DNA from: Acetobacteraceae bacterium
Lineage (GTDB): Bacteria > Pseudomonadota > Alphaproteobacteria > Acetobacterales > Acetobacteraceae
NCBI GenBank assembly: GCA_024280945.1
Contig: JAMXLO010000141.1
Location: 124,001-188,000 of the forward strand
Length of the DNA: 64,000 nt
Direction: 5' to 3'
The stretch's first letter is position 1; each line of letters begins with the position of its first letter. Below, one piece after another: positions 38,810 to 47,710 of the stretch. A program made the position numbers and the translations under genes. The notes beneath the pieces were generated by a model. That model saw only the letters and a program-made list of their open reading frames with translations. It was not told the DNA's origin and made no database searches.

Positions 38810-39871
38810 ATGCAGGTTCTGGTAACCGGCGCGACAGGTTTGATTGGCATGCACATCGTTCGAGCGCTGGTTGAGGCCGGCTACGATGTACGCTGCCTGG
38901 TTCGTGCTTCCAGCCGTCGCGATGCGCTTGGCAAACTGCCTGTGGCCTGTGTGGTTGCGGATGTGACGCAGCCAGGCGCCGACCTGGAAGCGGCCTGCCG
39001 CGGCTGCGGCGTCGTATTTCACACTGCCGCGCACTTTGCTTATACCGGGTTCAGCACGACCGAGTTACACCAGACGGCTGTCGCAGGAACCGATGCGGTG
39101 CTGAACGCCTGTGCAAGACAGAATGTCCGCAAGGTCGTGGTGACTTCGTCATCAGTCGTGTTTGGCTACACACGCGACGGCACGCTGGTCCACGAAGCCA
39201 GAGCACCTGTCGCGGCCAGTGGGGAGCCTGCTTACGTCACGGCAAAAGTCGCTCAGCATCGACATGCATTGCGGCTCGCGGGTCAACTGAAGCTGGACGT
39301 GCGCCTCGCATGTCCAACGATGACCATCGGTCCAACAACGGCACGGCTAGGACCCAGCAATGGTGCCATCGTTTCATATTTATCTGACCCTTTTGGCAAC
39401 AGCTATCCGGGCGGCTGCAATATTGTTGCAGCACGTGATGTGGCCGTTGGTCATCTGGCCATTGCCGAAAGGGGCAGCGCCGGCGAAAGCTACTTGCTGG
39501 GTTCCGGCAACGTGACGTGGCAGCAGATTCACCGCATGATCGCCGAGCTCGCTGGCGTCGCGTCACCGCGGCTTCAGCTCACTCACACAGCCGCATATCT
39601 TGCTGCGACCGGCGAGGAAATACGGGCTGCGGTAACGGGACGGACGCCTTTGTCGACCAGGGAGCAGGCTGGAATGGTGGGCCGGTTCTACTGGTATTCC
39701 CATGACAAGGCCACCGAGTTGGGCTATTCGCCCGCTCCGGTGCGCAATGCGATGGTAGAGACACTATCGTGGCTGGCGGCATCGCCTCACATTTCGCGCG
39801 AGATCAGGACGCGGATGCATCTGTCACCGGAAATCTACCGTTTTCGGACTGCCACGGAGACAGGAGCTTGA
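38810..39871 (+). CDS. NAD-dependent epimerase/dehydratase (dihydroflavonol reductase-like)
   Basis: 353 residues, extended SDR. The cofactor loop is VLVTGATGLIGMHIVRALVE. VVVTSSSVVFG supplies the catalytic Ser region and AYVTAKVAQHRHA the Tyr-x3-Lys. The overall pattern is closest to the dihydroflavonol-4-reductase / HpnA / 3-beta-hydroxysteroid dehydrogenase side. It starts four bases after the DUF362 gene. Its stop overlaps the TTG start of the next gene (TTGA), so the three genes are translationally linked. The substrate may be hydrophobic, given the lipid-binding-like neighbours (inference). Confidence 0.85.
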   Translation: MQVLVTGATGLIGMHIVRALVEAGYDVRCLVRASSRRDALGKLPVACVVADVTQPGADLEAACRGCGVVFHTAAHFAYTGFSTTELHQTAVAGTDAVLNACARQNVRKVVVTSSSVVFGYTRDGTLVHEARAPVAASGEPAYVTAKVAQHRHALRLAGQLKLDVRLACPTMTIGPTTARLGPSNGAIVSYLSDPFGNSYPGGCNIVAARDVAVGHLAIAERGSAGESYLLGSGNVTWQQIHRMIAELAGVASPRLQLTHTAAYLAATGEEIRAAVTGRTPLSTREQAGMVGRFYWYSHDKATELGYSPAPVRNAMVETLSWLAASPHISREIRTRMHLSPEIYRFRTATETGA

Positions 39872-40404
39872 AGACGTTTCGCAGCGTGCTCGTGCTGAGA
39901 CGCCCCCAGCAGGAGCTATGGACAAACATGCGCGATCACCTGGTCGAATTTGCTGAACACATCGCTGATATCGAGAGTATTCGTCAGATTGAGCGAACCA
40001 TCGACACCGATGGCAGGATTTTGATCGCCAACGAGTGGTCTGTTCGGCAGGTGCTGCCCTCAGCACTCCGTACAATGTTCAAGGTCGACAAGTTCAGTTG
40101 GATCGATCGCAACAGGTGGGATGAAGCGACTCGAATCTGCAGCTGGGCAATCGAGCCGGCGGTATTGGCGGAACACATCGCGTGCTCCGGTCAGACCCAT
40201 TTTTCTGCCGCCATGGGCAGTCGTGGAACGCGCGTCACTTTCACCGGCGAACTTGACATCAGGCCGGCGCTGCTCGCCGCATTGGGTTCCCTTGGACCAA
40301 TCCTGTCAGGCTTCATCGAGTCGATCGTAACCACGATGATACCGCGCAACCTGCGGGCGGTGGCAGAAGCGGCAGCCGAGTTCGGTGCGCGCCACCGCGG
40401 CTAA
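39868..40404 (+). CDS. SRPBCC (START-like)-type hypothetical protein
   Basis: 178 residues, starting at TTG with ACAGGAGC directly upstream and a four-base overlap with the reductase stop. The pattern KTFRSVLVLRRPQQELWTNM starts a typical helix-grip protein. It continues IANEWSVRQVLP and TRICSWAIEP, then RVTFTGELDIRPALL and a long C-terminal helix. Such folds bind hydrophobic ligands in a deep cavity. It resembles the C-terminal part of the DUF362 fusion in overall pattern. It converges on the beta-propeller gene with a four-base overlap. The specific role is unknown. Confidence 0.7.
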   Translation: MKTFRSVLVLRRPQQELWTNMRDHLVEFAEHIADIESIRQIERTIDTDGRILIANEWSVRQVLPSALRTMFKVDKFSWIDRNRWDEATRICSWAIEPAVLAEHIACSGQTHFSAAMGSRGTRVTFTGELDIRPALLAALGSLGPILSGFIESIVTTMIPRNLRAVAEAAAEFGARHRG

Positions 40405-41690
40405 CCGATCAAGGCCCCATGATGGAAGCCGAGCCGAGGATCGCTCGCAGCTGATAACCATGGGAAGTAGTTCTGTAGCTCTGGCATCGGCACGCGAATA
40501 CGTTGTGTGCCGGCTGGATAGTCATAGACAGTTATACAGTTCAGACCACGATTAGCGGTGAACAACAGCGACTGATCCGCGGAAATCTGGCACGCATAGA
40601 CGGAGTCCAGCAGGCTGAAGCGACTAACGCGGAGCGCGCCCAGGAAATGCCGGCTGTTCGTCGCAAAGCTGCCGCGCGCGAATGCGTCGTGCAGCTGCGT
40701 CGCCACTTCACGCGGCCGAGCCATATGTGCCGCCAGGTCCGCGCGTTCATCGATGATGCGGTAATGGGCGAAGTTGGCTAGTTCGATACCCACGATCGAC
40801 TGGCTGCCGCCATTGCAGAAGATGAGCTCGCTGTCGGACAGGATAATGTCGGAATTGACATGGGCAGGAACCTCGCGCCCTGCTGCCCAGTGCCGCAGCA
40901 CACGCTTCTCCCGGGCGTCTATCTCGAATGCGTATTCCTTCAGGAAGGCCATGCCCCACTCGTGGTAGTCACGGTAGTCCTGCGGCGCGACCCGGAACGA
41001 AACTGCGTAGAAGATATCGTCCCCCGGGTGCACAGCGACATGCCAGCAGGTTGCCGGCAACTGTACAACACTGACCCGGTTGGTCCGCCGGTCCCAGATA
41101 CCAACGTGACGTGCCTCACCGGCTTCGCCATCAGCAGGATTATCCATCGATCCGTAAACAACATAGCGACCCGACGCTGTACGCTTCATGCCATGGGGCA
41201 GCTTCACACCGTGCCGCACGAGGCGGCGAGGATTGGCCAAGTCACCCAACCTGAAGGCATAGAAATGCTCGCCGACTGGGGTGACTATCTCTTCATCCGT
41301 CAGCCAGATCACGTGAGTGCTGCCTTGCAGCGATGTTCTCGCCGTCTCGAAGCGCAAGGTCGAGATGCGGTCTATTTCGTTCAAGGTATGCGCATCATAG
41401 AACAGCAGGTGCTGCCCCGCGTTGCCAAGATATCCCACTGTGCCAGCAGGATTGACCGACACGGCATGGCCTGCAGCAATGCCATCGAAGTACACGATCT
41501 TATAAGCGTGGCGGTTGCCGACCGGATCGAACAGAAACAGGCAGACGCCCGCCATGCCTTCCAACCCGTTGATGCCATTGCCATCGAGCGCAATATGAAA
41601 CGCGTACGGGTAACCTTTAACTCCTGCCGCTTCAACGGGAGATCGCGTGCGTGGAGCAGGTCGTGCTCGTCGTTTGACTGTCTTCGCCAA
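40401..41690 (-). CDS. Beta-propeller-like hypothetical protein, zur-coupled
   Basis: 429 residues from a TTG start that directly follows the zur stop codon (TGATTG). No stop-free upstream extension is possible. Repeated strand blocks suggest a seven-bladed propeller: GVCLFLFDPVGNRHAYKIVY, AVSVNPAGTVGYLGN, GRYVVYGSMD, CWHVAVHPGDDIFYAVSF and LLFTANRGLNCITVYDYPAG. There is no signal peptide; the N-terminus is basic (KRRARPAPRTR). HGMKR, CWHVAVHPGDD and HVNSDIILS hold possible metal-site histidines. The family was not recognised. Coupling to a zinc regulator hints at metal biology, but this is inference. Confidence 0.72.
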   Translation of the reverse strand: MAKTVKRRARPAPRTRSPVEAAGVKGYPYAFHIALDGNGINGLEGMAGVCLFLFDPVGNRHAYKIVYFDGIAAGHAVSVNPAGTVGYLGNAGQHLLFYDAHTLNEIDRISTLRFETARTSLQGSTHVIWLTDEEIVTPVGEHFYAFRLGDLANPRRLVRHGVKLPHGMKRTASGRYVVYGSMDNPADGEAGEARHVGIWDRRTNRVSVVQLPATCWHVAVHPGDDIFYAVSFRVAPQDYRDYHEWGMAFLKEYAFEIDAREKRVLRHWAAGREVPAHVNSDIILSDSELIFCNGGSQSIVGIELANFAHYRIIDERADLAAHMARPREVATQLHDAFARGSFATNSRHFLGALRVSRFSLLDSVYACQISADQSLLFTANRGLNCITVYDYPAGTQRIRVPMPELQNYFPWLSAASDPRLGFHHGALIG

Positions 41691-42197
41691 TCAGTGCCTG
41701 CGCGCGCGAGTGGGCGGCGCAGCAGAGCGGCATGTGCTGCACAACCCCTCTGCTTCTACCGTCGCATTGCCAATGGTAAAGCCGGCATCCTTGGCGACAC
41801 GTGCCAGTACCGCCGCGACATCATGATCCTGCATCTCTACAACCCGCCCGCAGTTTCGACAGATGAGGAACTGCGCTGCGTGCGGATGACTTTCTGCATC
41901 AGGATCGGCCGTACATCCAGCTACACAACCGACGAAAGCGGATAGCCGTTCCACGCGATGGATCAGCCCCTGTTCCAACAAGAAATCGAGCGTCCGGTAA
42001 ACGGTGGGTGGCGCGGCACCGCGCCGCGTCTGGCGCAGCCGGTCCAGCAGTTCGTATGCACCAGTCGGTGCCGCGGCATCGAGGATCATGCCAAGTATCT
42101 GGCGGCGCAGCTCCGTCAGCGTGGCGCCCCGATGTTCGCAGATTGCCTCGGCTCGGCTGAGCAACATTTCCGTTCGCCGAGAGAACTCCCCCGCCAT
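41691..42197 (-). CDS. zur: Fur family transcriptional regulator, zinc-type (Zur)
   Basis: 168 residues. An N-terminal winged helix (AEAICEHRGATLTELRRQIL, PPTVYRTLDFLLEQGLIHRV) precedes the metal domain. That domain has SHPHAAQFLICRNCG and a C-terminal CSTCR, the paired CxxC of the structural zinc site seen in Zur. GGGAGA supports the start MAGEF. It diverges from znuA across a near-palindrome that fits a Zur operator, so autoregulation and zinc-dependent repression of znuACB are expected. A Fur-iron role is unlikely given the znu context. Confidence 0.92.
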   Translation of the reverse strand: MAGEFSRRTEMLLSRAEAICEHRGATLTELRRQILGMILDAAAPTGAYELLDRLRQTRRGAAPPTVYRTLDFLLEQGLIHRVERLSAFVGCVAGCTADPDAESHPHAAQFLICRNCGRVVEMQDHDVAAVLARVAKDAGFTIGNATVEAEGLCSTCRSAAPPTRARRH

Positions 42198-42250
42198 TCG
42201 GTCTCCCTTCGTGCCGGCGCATGCTAGCACAGATGCGGCCAGTTGCATGC

Positions 42251-42273
42251 GTTATGTTATAGTATTACATTTC
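42251..42273. promoter_or_regulatory. Zur box between zur and znuA
   Basis: ATGTTATA (42254-42261) and TATTACAT (42263-42270) form an inverted repeat with one central base and one mismatched pair per half. Outer G42251 and C42273 also pair. This matches the known ATGTTATA-type Zur operators of alphaproteobacteria. It ends 11 bases before the znuA start, so bound Zur would block transcription or initiation. Confidence 0.8.
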
Positions 42274-42284
42274 CAGCCAAGGTC

Positions 42285-43154
42285 ATGACGACACTTTGGA
42301 GCCTCGCCATCGCGTTCTGCCTGGTCGCCGCCCCAGCGGCGGCGCGCGATGCCATCGACATCGTGGCAGCCGAGAATTTTTACGCCGATGTGGCGCGGCA
42401 GATCGCTGGCGGTCATGCCTCGGTCAACAGCATCATGAGCAATCCGGATCAGGATCCACATCTGTTCGAGGCAAGTCCTGCCGTGTCTCGCCTACTCTCT
42501 AGGGCCAGCATCGTAGTGTATAATGACGCCGACTACGACCCTTGGATGCCCAAGCTATTGGCTGCCGCAAAGTCGCCCAGGCGCCAGGTCATCGTCGTCG
42601 CCGACCTGGTGCACCGAAAGCCCGGCGAGAACCCCCATATCTGGTACGACCCCGCGACCATACCCGCCTACGCCACCGCTGTGACCGAGGCTCTGGTCGA
42701 ATGGGACCCGACAAACAACAAGCACTATAGGCAGCGCCTGGACACGTTCCTCAGGTCGTTGCGGAAAGTAACCGCGAGGATCAGCGAATTGCGGAAGCGG
42801 TTCGATGGTACTCCGGTGACCGCGACCGAGCCGGTGTTCGGCTACATGGCGATTGCGCTGGGCTTTGCGATGCGCAATGAGCGGTTTCAAATTGCGGTGA
42901 TGAACAATGCCGAGCCCCGTGCCTCGGACGTTGCTGCTTTCGAAAGCGACTTACGCAAGCGAGCGGTACGTCTGCTGCTATACAACCGCCAGGCAACTGC
43001 GCCGGCGTCAGAGCGCCTGAAGGCAATTGCCTCACAGGCAAACATCCCCATCGTAGGCGTGACCGAAATTGAACCGGCTGACCAAAGCTATCAGGACTGG
43101 ATGCTGGCGCAACTCGACGCGGTCGGCCATGCACTGTCCGGCGCATCGCAATGA
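42285..43154 (+). CDS. znuA: Zinc ABC transporter substrate-binding protein
   Basis: 289 residues, periplasmic. The signal peptide is MTTLWSLAIAFCLVAAPAAA-R. Cluster 9 features are IDIVAAENFYADVARQIAGG, NPDQDPHLFEASPA with the first metal His, ENPHIWYDPATIPAY with the second, and ATEPVFGYMA. The variable His/Asp-rich loop typical of ZnuA is short or absent. Its distance from the Zur box indicates derepression at low zinc. ATGA overlap with znuC shows one operon. Confidence 0.93.
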   Translation: MTTLWSLAIAFCLVAAPAAARDAIDIVAAENFYADVARQIAGGHASVNSIMSNPDQDPHLFEASPAVSRLLSRASIVVYNDADYDPWMPKLLAAAKSPRRQVIVVADLVHRKPGENPHIWYDPATIPAYATAVTEALVEWDPTNNKHYRQRLDTFLRSLRKVTARISELRKRFDGTPVTATEPVFGYMAIALGFAMRNERFQIAVMNNAEPRASDVAAFESDLRKRAVRLLLYNRQATAPASERLKAIASQANIPIVGVTEIEPADQSYQDWMLAQLDAVGHALSGASQ

Positions 43155-43966
43155 ACGCGATCGAACTGGTCGGTGTCACGCTCGGGTTCGGTGCGCGGCG
43201 CGTTCTTTCCGACGTTGATCTGACTATTCGCCCGAATGAATTCGTGGGGATCTTCGGCCCCAACGGATCGGGCAAGACGACGCTGATGCGTGCGATATTG
43301 GGATTGCTGCCGGCGCGAAGTGGAACGGTCCGTGTGCTGGAAAAGCCTGTGGCGCGGGGCAACGCCGCGATCGGCTATATGCCGCAGGCCCGCAGCACAC
43401 TTGAGCACTTGAGACTGTCCGGTTGGGACTTCGTTGCCAGCGTTGTCAATGGTCATCGCTGGGGGTTGCCCACGTTGGATCGTGCCGTGCGCAAGGAAAT
43501 CGGCTGGGCGCTGGAGAAGGTCCAGGCCATCGATCTAGCCCGGAGACCGCTGGTGGAGACGTCGGGCGGCGAGCGCCAGCGCCTGCTGCTGGCGCAGGCG
43601 CTGCTCGGGCGGCCTCGCCTGCTGCTGCTCGATGAGCCACTAATCAGCCTGGACCCGCATCATCAAGCGATGGTGGTCGGGCTGACCCGCACATTGCAAC
43701 AAGAGCTGGGCATGACGGTGCTGTTCAGCGCGCACGAGCTCAATCCGCTGCTCGGCGCGCTCGATCGCGTGCTTTACCTCGGCCAAGGACATGCAGCGCT
43801 CGGCACGGTGGAGGAAGTGGTCACGGGACCCGTATTGTCGCGGCTCTATGGGTCCGAGATCGACGTCGTGCATTTGAATGGCCGAATTTTCGTTATGTCG
43901 GGCCGCCATGATGTGGAACGCGATGCACATCAGCATGAACATGCCAGGCACCATGTTCACGTATGA
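43151..43966 (+). CDS. znuC: Zinc ABC transporter ATP-binding protein
   Basis: 271 residues. The Walker A loop is GIFGPNGSGKTTLMRAILG, the signature is ETSGGERQRLLLAQALLGRP, Walker B is LLLLDEPLISLDPHHQ, and the switch His is in FSAHELNP. The C-terminus is His-rich (RHDVERDAHQHEHARHHVHV), a likely zinc-sensing or storage tail. It overlaps znuA by four bases (ATGA) and runs into znuB. Confidence 0.94.
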   Translation: MNAIELVGVTLGFGARRVLSDVDLTIRPNEFVGIFGPNGSGKTTLMRAILGLLPARSGTVRVLEKPVARGNAAIGYMPQARSTLEHLRLSGWDFVASVVNGHRWGLPTLDRAVRKEIGWALEKVQAIDLARRPLVETSGGERQRLLLAQALLGRPRLLLLDEPLISLDPHHQAMVVGLTRTLQQELGMTVLFSAHELNPLLGALDRVLYLGQGHAALGTVEEVVTGPVLSRLYGSEIDVVHLNGRIFVMSGRHDVERDAHQHEHARHHVHV

Positions 43967-44773
43967 CTTCATGCAGAACGCGTTTGCTGCCGCTGGCGTC
44001 GTGGCAGTGTTGTGCGGTCTTGTCGGTTTCTTTCTCGTGCTCCGCTCGCAGACCTTCGCCGGACACGCGCTGTCCCATGTCGGGTTCGCTGGTGCCACAG
44101 GCGCTGTCCTGATTGGCATCGCGCCGCTCTGGGGTCTGCTGGCCATGACAATGGTCGCAGGGATAGGGATGGGTCTGCTCGGCGAGCGACTGCAACAACG
44201 TGATGTTGCCATCGGGATGGTGCTGGCCATGTCGCTCGGGCTGGGCCTGCTGTTTTTGAATTTTTACACCGCCTATGCCACTCAGGTAACTGCGCTGCTA
44301 TTCGGCAACGTGCTGACGATCGACCGTGCGACGATATGGTCACTGTTGTCACTGACCACGCTGGCGATTGGCGCTCTTGGAGCAATGGCAAGGCACTGCT
44401 GTTCGCCAGCCTGCAGCCCGAGCTGGCGGAGGCAAGGGGCGTCTCGCTACGGCTGATCTCGGTGCTATTCCTCGGACTCGTCGCGCTTGGTGTGGCTGAG
44501 TGTGCGCAGATTGTCGGTGTTTTGTTGGTATTCACGCTGATGGTTGGCCCCGCCGCTTCCGCGCAGCGGCTGACAACGCGGCTTTGGACCGGTGTCTCAT
44601 TATCGGTCGTTCTGGCACTGAGAGAAGCCTGGCTTGGGCTCACCCTGGCGTATGGAACGGACTGGCCTACAACTTTTTGGATTACTGCGTTAAGCAGCGC
44701 GGTGTACCTGCTGGCTGTGTTGCGCTTGCCAATCGCGTTGCGCGGCACCACTGCATCGATGCTATCGCAGTAA
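43953..44773 (+). pseudogene. znuB: Zinc ABC transporter permease ZnuB, apparent frameshift
   Basis: The first frame (43953-44456) encodes FTYDFMQNAFAAAG, FFLVLRSQTFAGHALSHVGF and several membrane helices. Homology breaks at GALGAMARHCC. The expected continuation GKALLFASLQPELAEARGVS then lies in the frame shifted by +2, which ends at 44773 after three to four more helices. The join is near 44379-44381 and would be restored by one extra base. Both halves are otherwise well conserved, so this is either a recent inactivating deletion, a sequencing error or, less likely, a programmed shift. The start at 43953 overlaps the znuC end by 14 bases. Confidence 0.85.
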
Positions 44774-44982
44774 GACCTCCTGACGAGGTCCGGTTGCGGT
44801 CGCTTTGGCCTGGGCGACAGCACCTGCCAGGTGATAGGTTCTCCCCTTCCGTCGACCGTCTCTGCGCCGTCCGGCGCCATCACTGACGCCATCACCGCCG
44901 GTGCAACGAATGGATGCTCTGTTGCCTGATCCGGGCCGATGCCGGATATGAACTTTGATCGCGCAGAGACGAGGCGTCAGGA

Positions 44983-46230
44983 ATGCCATCCAATATTGCC
45001 TGGGTCGCAGCGCTGGCCCGCCGCCTGCCCTTCTACTACGGTTGGGTCATCCTGTTCTGTGCCTGTTGCGCTGGATTTTCTCGCCAAGGCGGCGCAGTCG
45101 CGTCCTTGTCGATCTTTGTTGAGCCAATGACGCGCGAATTTGGCTGGTCGCGCATGGCGCTATCCGGCGCCGTGTCACTGGGTGGTTTGCTGGCGGCGCT
45201 CAGCTCTCCAAGACTGGGACGACTGCTAGATCGGTCTGGTGCCCGCATTGTGTTGTGCGTCGCGGTCTTGACGACCGGTACGGCGAATCTCCTGTTGTCA
45301 CTGACCGGTTCGCTTGTCACCTTCTATTTGCTGTTCTGCATCGCACGAACCAGCTTCGCGGGCCCGTTCGATCTCGGCATCTACGGCGCCGTCAACAATT
45401 GGTTCGTGTCGCGGCGAGCGCTGGCAACCGGCATTGCCACTGTCGCGCAGATGTCAGGATTGGTGATCCTGCCACTGATCGCCCAGGCAGCGATCGCTCG
45501 CGACGGCTGGCGCGCTGGCTGGGTGGCTGTCGGCATGGCGGTACTGGCCGTTGGTTTCATCCCAAATCTTCTGTTCGGGGTGCGCAGGCCCGAAGACATC
45601 GGATCCGTGCCAGATCGGTACGTTGCCTCGACCCGAAAACCGCGCCAACTGCGCGAGCCCGAGTTTTCCCGCGCGCAGGCGTTGCGCACCCCATCGTTCT
45701 GGCTGCTCTGCCTGTTCACGTTGTTCGCTTATCCGGTGCAGGCGGGTGTCAGTCTGCACCAGGCACCGTATCTGGTCGAATGCGGACTATCCCCCACCAT
45801 TGCCGCGCAAATCGTCAGCGTATTCTCGTTGATGTCGGGCATCGCCAGTCTCGGCTTCGGCTTCTTCCCCCGTTCGGTTCCCATCCGTTATGCGTTGGCT
45901 CTGACAGGGATCGCCCTCAGCATCGGCACATCGATGATGCTTCTGGTTGCGTCAGCTCGCGATGGGTTCGTTGCAGCGTCGATCTTCGGCATTGGAATCG
46001 GCGGGTTGCTGACACTGCTGCCGATTGCCTGGGCCGACTATTATGGCCGCGCCAGCTATGGTGCCATTCGTGGTGTCGGTCTCTCGGTGCAAGTCCTGGC
46101 GCAGGCATCCGGTCCGCTACTGTCCGGCATCCTGCGGGACTGGTCCGGTACTTACGCGCTGTCGTTGCAGTGCTTCGTGGCACTGTCCTGCCTGAGCATT
46201 GTTGCAGCACTGCCGGCTCGCCAGCCGTGA
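44983..46230 (+). CDS. MFS transporter (monocarboxylate/OFA-like)
   Basis: 415 residues, 12 predicted membrane helices. Helices begin at FYYGWVILFCACCAGFSRQG, and the helix 2-3 loop resembles the MFS motif (GRLLDRSGARIVL). A cytoplasmic loop of about 30 residues (GVRRPEDIGSVPDRY...) separates the halves. The second half contains IPIRYAL-like and WADYYGRASYGAIRG stretches typical of oxalate/formate antiporter and monocarboxylate carriers. A weak AGGA precedes the start. It lies upstream of the class III aminotransferase with 50 bases between, so it may import an amine or keto-acid substrate for it. Confidence 0.82.
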   Translation: MPSNIAWVAALARRLPFYYGWVILFCACCAGFSRQGGAVASLSIFVEPMTREFGWSRMALSGAVSLGGLLAALSSPRLGRLLDRSGARIVLCVAVLTTGTANLLLSLTGSLVTFYLLFCIARTSFAGPFDLGIYGAVNNWFVSRRALATGIATVAQMSGLVILPLIAQAAIARDGWRAGWVAVGMAVLAVGFIPNLLFGVRRPEDIGSVPDRYVASTRKPRQLREPEFSRAQALRTPSFWLLCLFTLFAYPVQAGVSLHQAPYLVECGLSPTIAAQIVSVFSLMSGIASLGFGFFPRSVPIRYALALTGIALSIGTSMMLLVASARDGFVAASIFGIGIGGLLTLLPIAWADYYGRASYGAIRGVGLSVQVLAQASGPLLSGILRDWSGTYALSLQCFVALSCLSIVAALPARQP

Positions 46231-46280
46231 CGGTCGAGCTGAAACATTGTAGGCTGTCGGCCCCGAGCGAAGAGGCTGAA

Positions 46281-47663
46281 ATGTCACTCACCAACGCCCC
46301 CGATCCCGCGATTCGCCAAGCGGTCGTGCAACAGGATCTGGACAACGTTCTGCACCCAATCGTCCAGCATAAGGTGCTGGAAGGCAAGCAGATGGTCGTG
46401 ACCGGAGCGCAAGGCTCGACGATCTACGATGCCGACGGGACGGAATATCTCGACGCCATGGCGGGGCTGTGGTGCGTGAACATCGGCTACGGCCGCGCCG
46501 AACTGGCCGAAGTAGCCGCAGAGCAGGTCAGGCAACTGGCCTATTATCCGCACACGGCAATGAACGTGCCCGCCTCGGCGCTGGCGGAGAAAATCAATGG
46601 TTTGATGGGCGGCGGTTATCACACCTACTTTGTCAACTCGGGCTCGGAGGCGAACGAGGCCGGGTTCAAGATCGCACGCCAGTACATGAAGCACGAATAT
46701 CCGCAGCATTATCGCTTCAAGACGATCAGCCGCTACTTCGCCTATCATGGCACCACGCTGGCGACATTGGATGCCGGTGGCATGGGCGAACGCAAAGCCA
46801 AGTTTGAACCTTACTCCGGCGACTTTGTGCATGTCGCACCGCCTTACTGTTATCGCTGCCCGTTCGGCCTGAGCTATCCAAGCTGCGCGCTTGCCTGCGT
46901 GAAAAACATGGAAACGACGATCCTTGGTGAAGGCCCCGAGACCGTTGCCGAGGTTATCGTGGAACCGATCATGAGCGGTGTTGGCGTTGCCGTGCCGCCT
47001 GATGAATACTTGCCTGAAGTGGAAAAGCTGTGTCGCAAATACGACATCCTGTTGCACGTCGATGAGGTGATCAATGGCTTCGGTCGCACCGGCAAGATGT
47101 TCGGTCATCAGCACTACGGCGTGGCACCGGACATCGTTGCGATCGCCAAGGGCATCTCCAGCGCCTACCTGCCGATCGCGGCCACTGTGGTCAAAAACAG
47201 CGTGTTCGACAGCTTCTTGGGCGAGGCCTCCGAGAACCGGCAGGTGGCGCAAGTGAACACATATGGCGGTCATCCGGTCTCTGCCGCCGTCGCTTTGCGC
47301 AACATCGAGATCATGCAGGCCGAGAAGCTGGTGGAGCACTCGGCGGAGGTGGGATCATATCTGCTGGACGGCCTGCGCAGCCTGATGCGCCACGCCGTTG
47401 TCGGCGACGTGCGTGGGAAGGGGCTGCTGCTGGGGATCGAGCTGGTGAAGGACCGCGCCACCAAGGAGCCGGTGGGAGCCGAGCAGATCACGGCTGTCGC
47501 CGACTTCTGCCGCGACAACGGCGTTCTGGTGGGACGCGGTGGCGGCGGGCGCCGTTACGGCAATACGATCACGCTGTCACCGCCGTTGGTGATCACACGC
47601 TCGGAGTGCGACCGCATCGTCGAGACGCTGCACCGGGCATTGTCGACCATCCGCCTCGATTGA
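46281..47663 (+). CDS. Class III PLP-dependent aminotransferase
   Basis: 460 residues. TYFVNSGSEANEAGFKIAR binds the cofactor phosphate, YFAYHGTTLATLDAGG follows, and LLHVDEVINGFGRTGKMF holds the PLP Asp. DIVAIAKGISSAYLPIAA contains the Schiff-base lysine. It resembles omega-amino acid:pyruvate or taurine:pyruvate aminotransferases. A much longer in-frame opening runs antisense-like through the MFS gene and is not real; the start is MSLTNAP. It is probably cotranscribed with the MFS gene. Confidence 0.9.
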   Translation: MSLTNAPDPAIRQAVVQQDLDNVLHPIVQHKVLEGKQMVVTGAQGSTIYDADGTEYLDAMAGLWCVNIGYGRAELAEVAAEQVRQLAYYPHTAMNVPASALAEKINGLMGGGYHTYFVNSGSEANEAGFKIARQYMKHEYPQHYRFKTISRYFAYHGTTLATLDAGGMGERKAKFEPYSGDFVHVAPPYCYRCPFGLSYPSCALACVKNMETTILGEGPETVAEVIVEPIMSGVGVAVPPDEYLPEVEKLCRKYDILLHVDEVINGFGRTGKMFGHQHYGVAPDIVAIAKGISSAYLPIAATVVKNSVFDSFLGEASENRQVAQVNTYGGHPVSAAVALRNIEIMQAEKLVEHSAEVGSYLLDGLRSLMRHAVVGDVRGKGLLLGIELVKDRATKEPVGAEQITAVADFCRDNGVLVGRGGGGRRYGNTITLSPPLVITRSECDRIVETLHRALSTIRLD

Positions 47664-47710
47664 TCCAGGGCGGGAAAGCGGAGCGGCCCGACGGTCGGAG
47701 CAACCACCGG

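Noticed and set aside
45255-46280. N-terminal extension of the class III aminotransferase frame into the MFS gene
   Set aside because: The extension reads the MFS gene out of frame and is Arg/His-rich; family homology begins at MSLTNAP.
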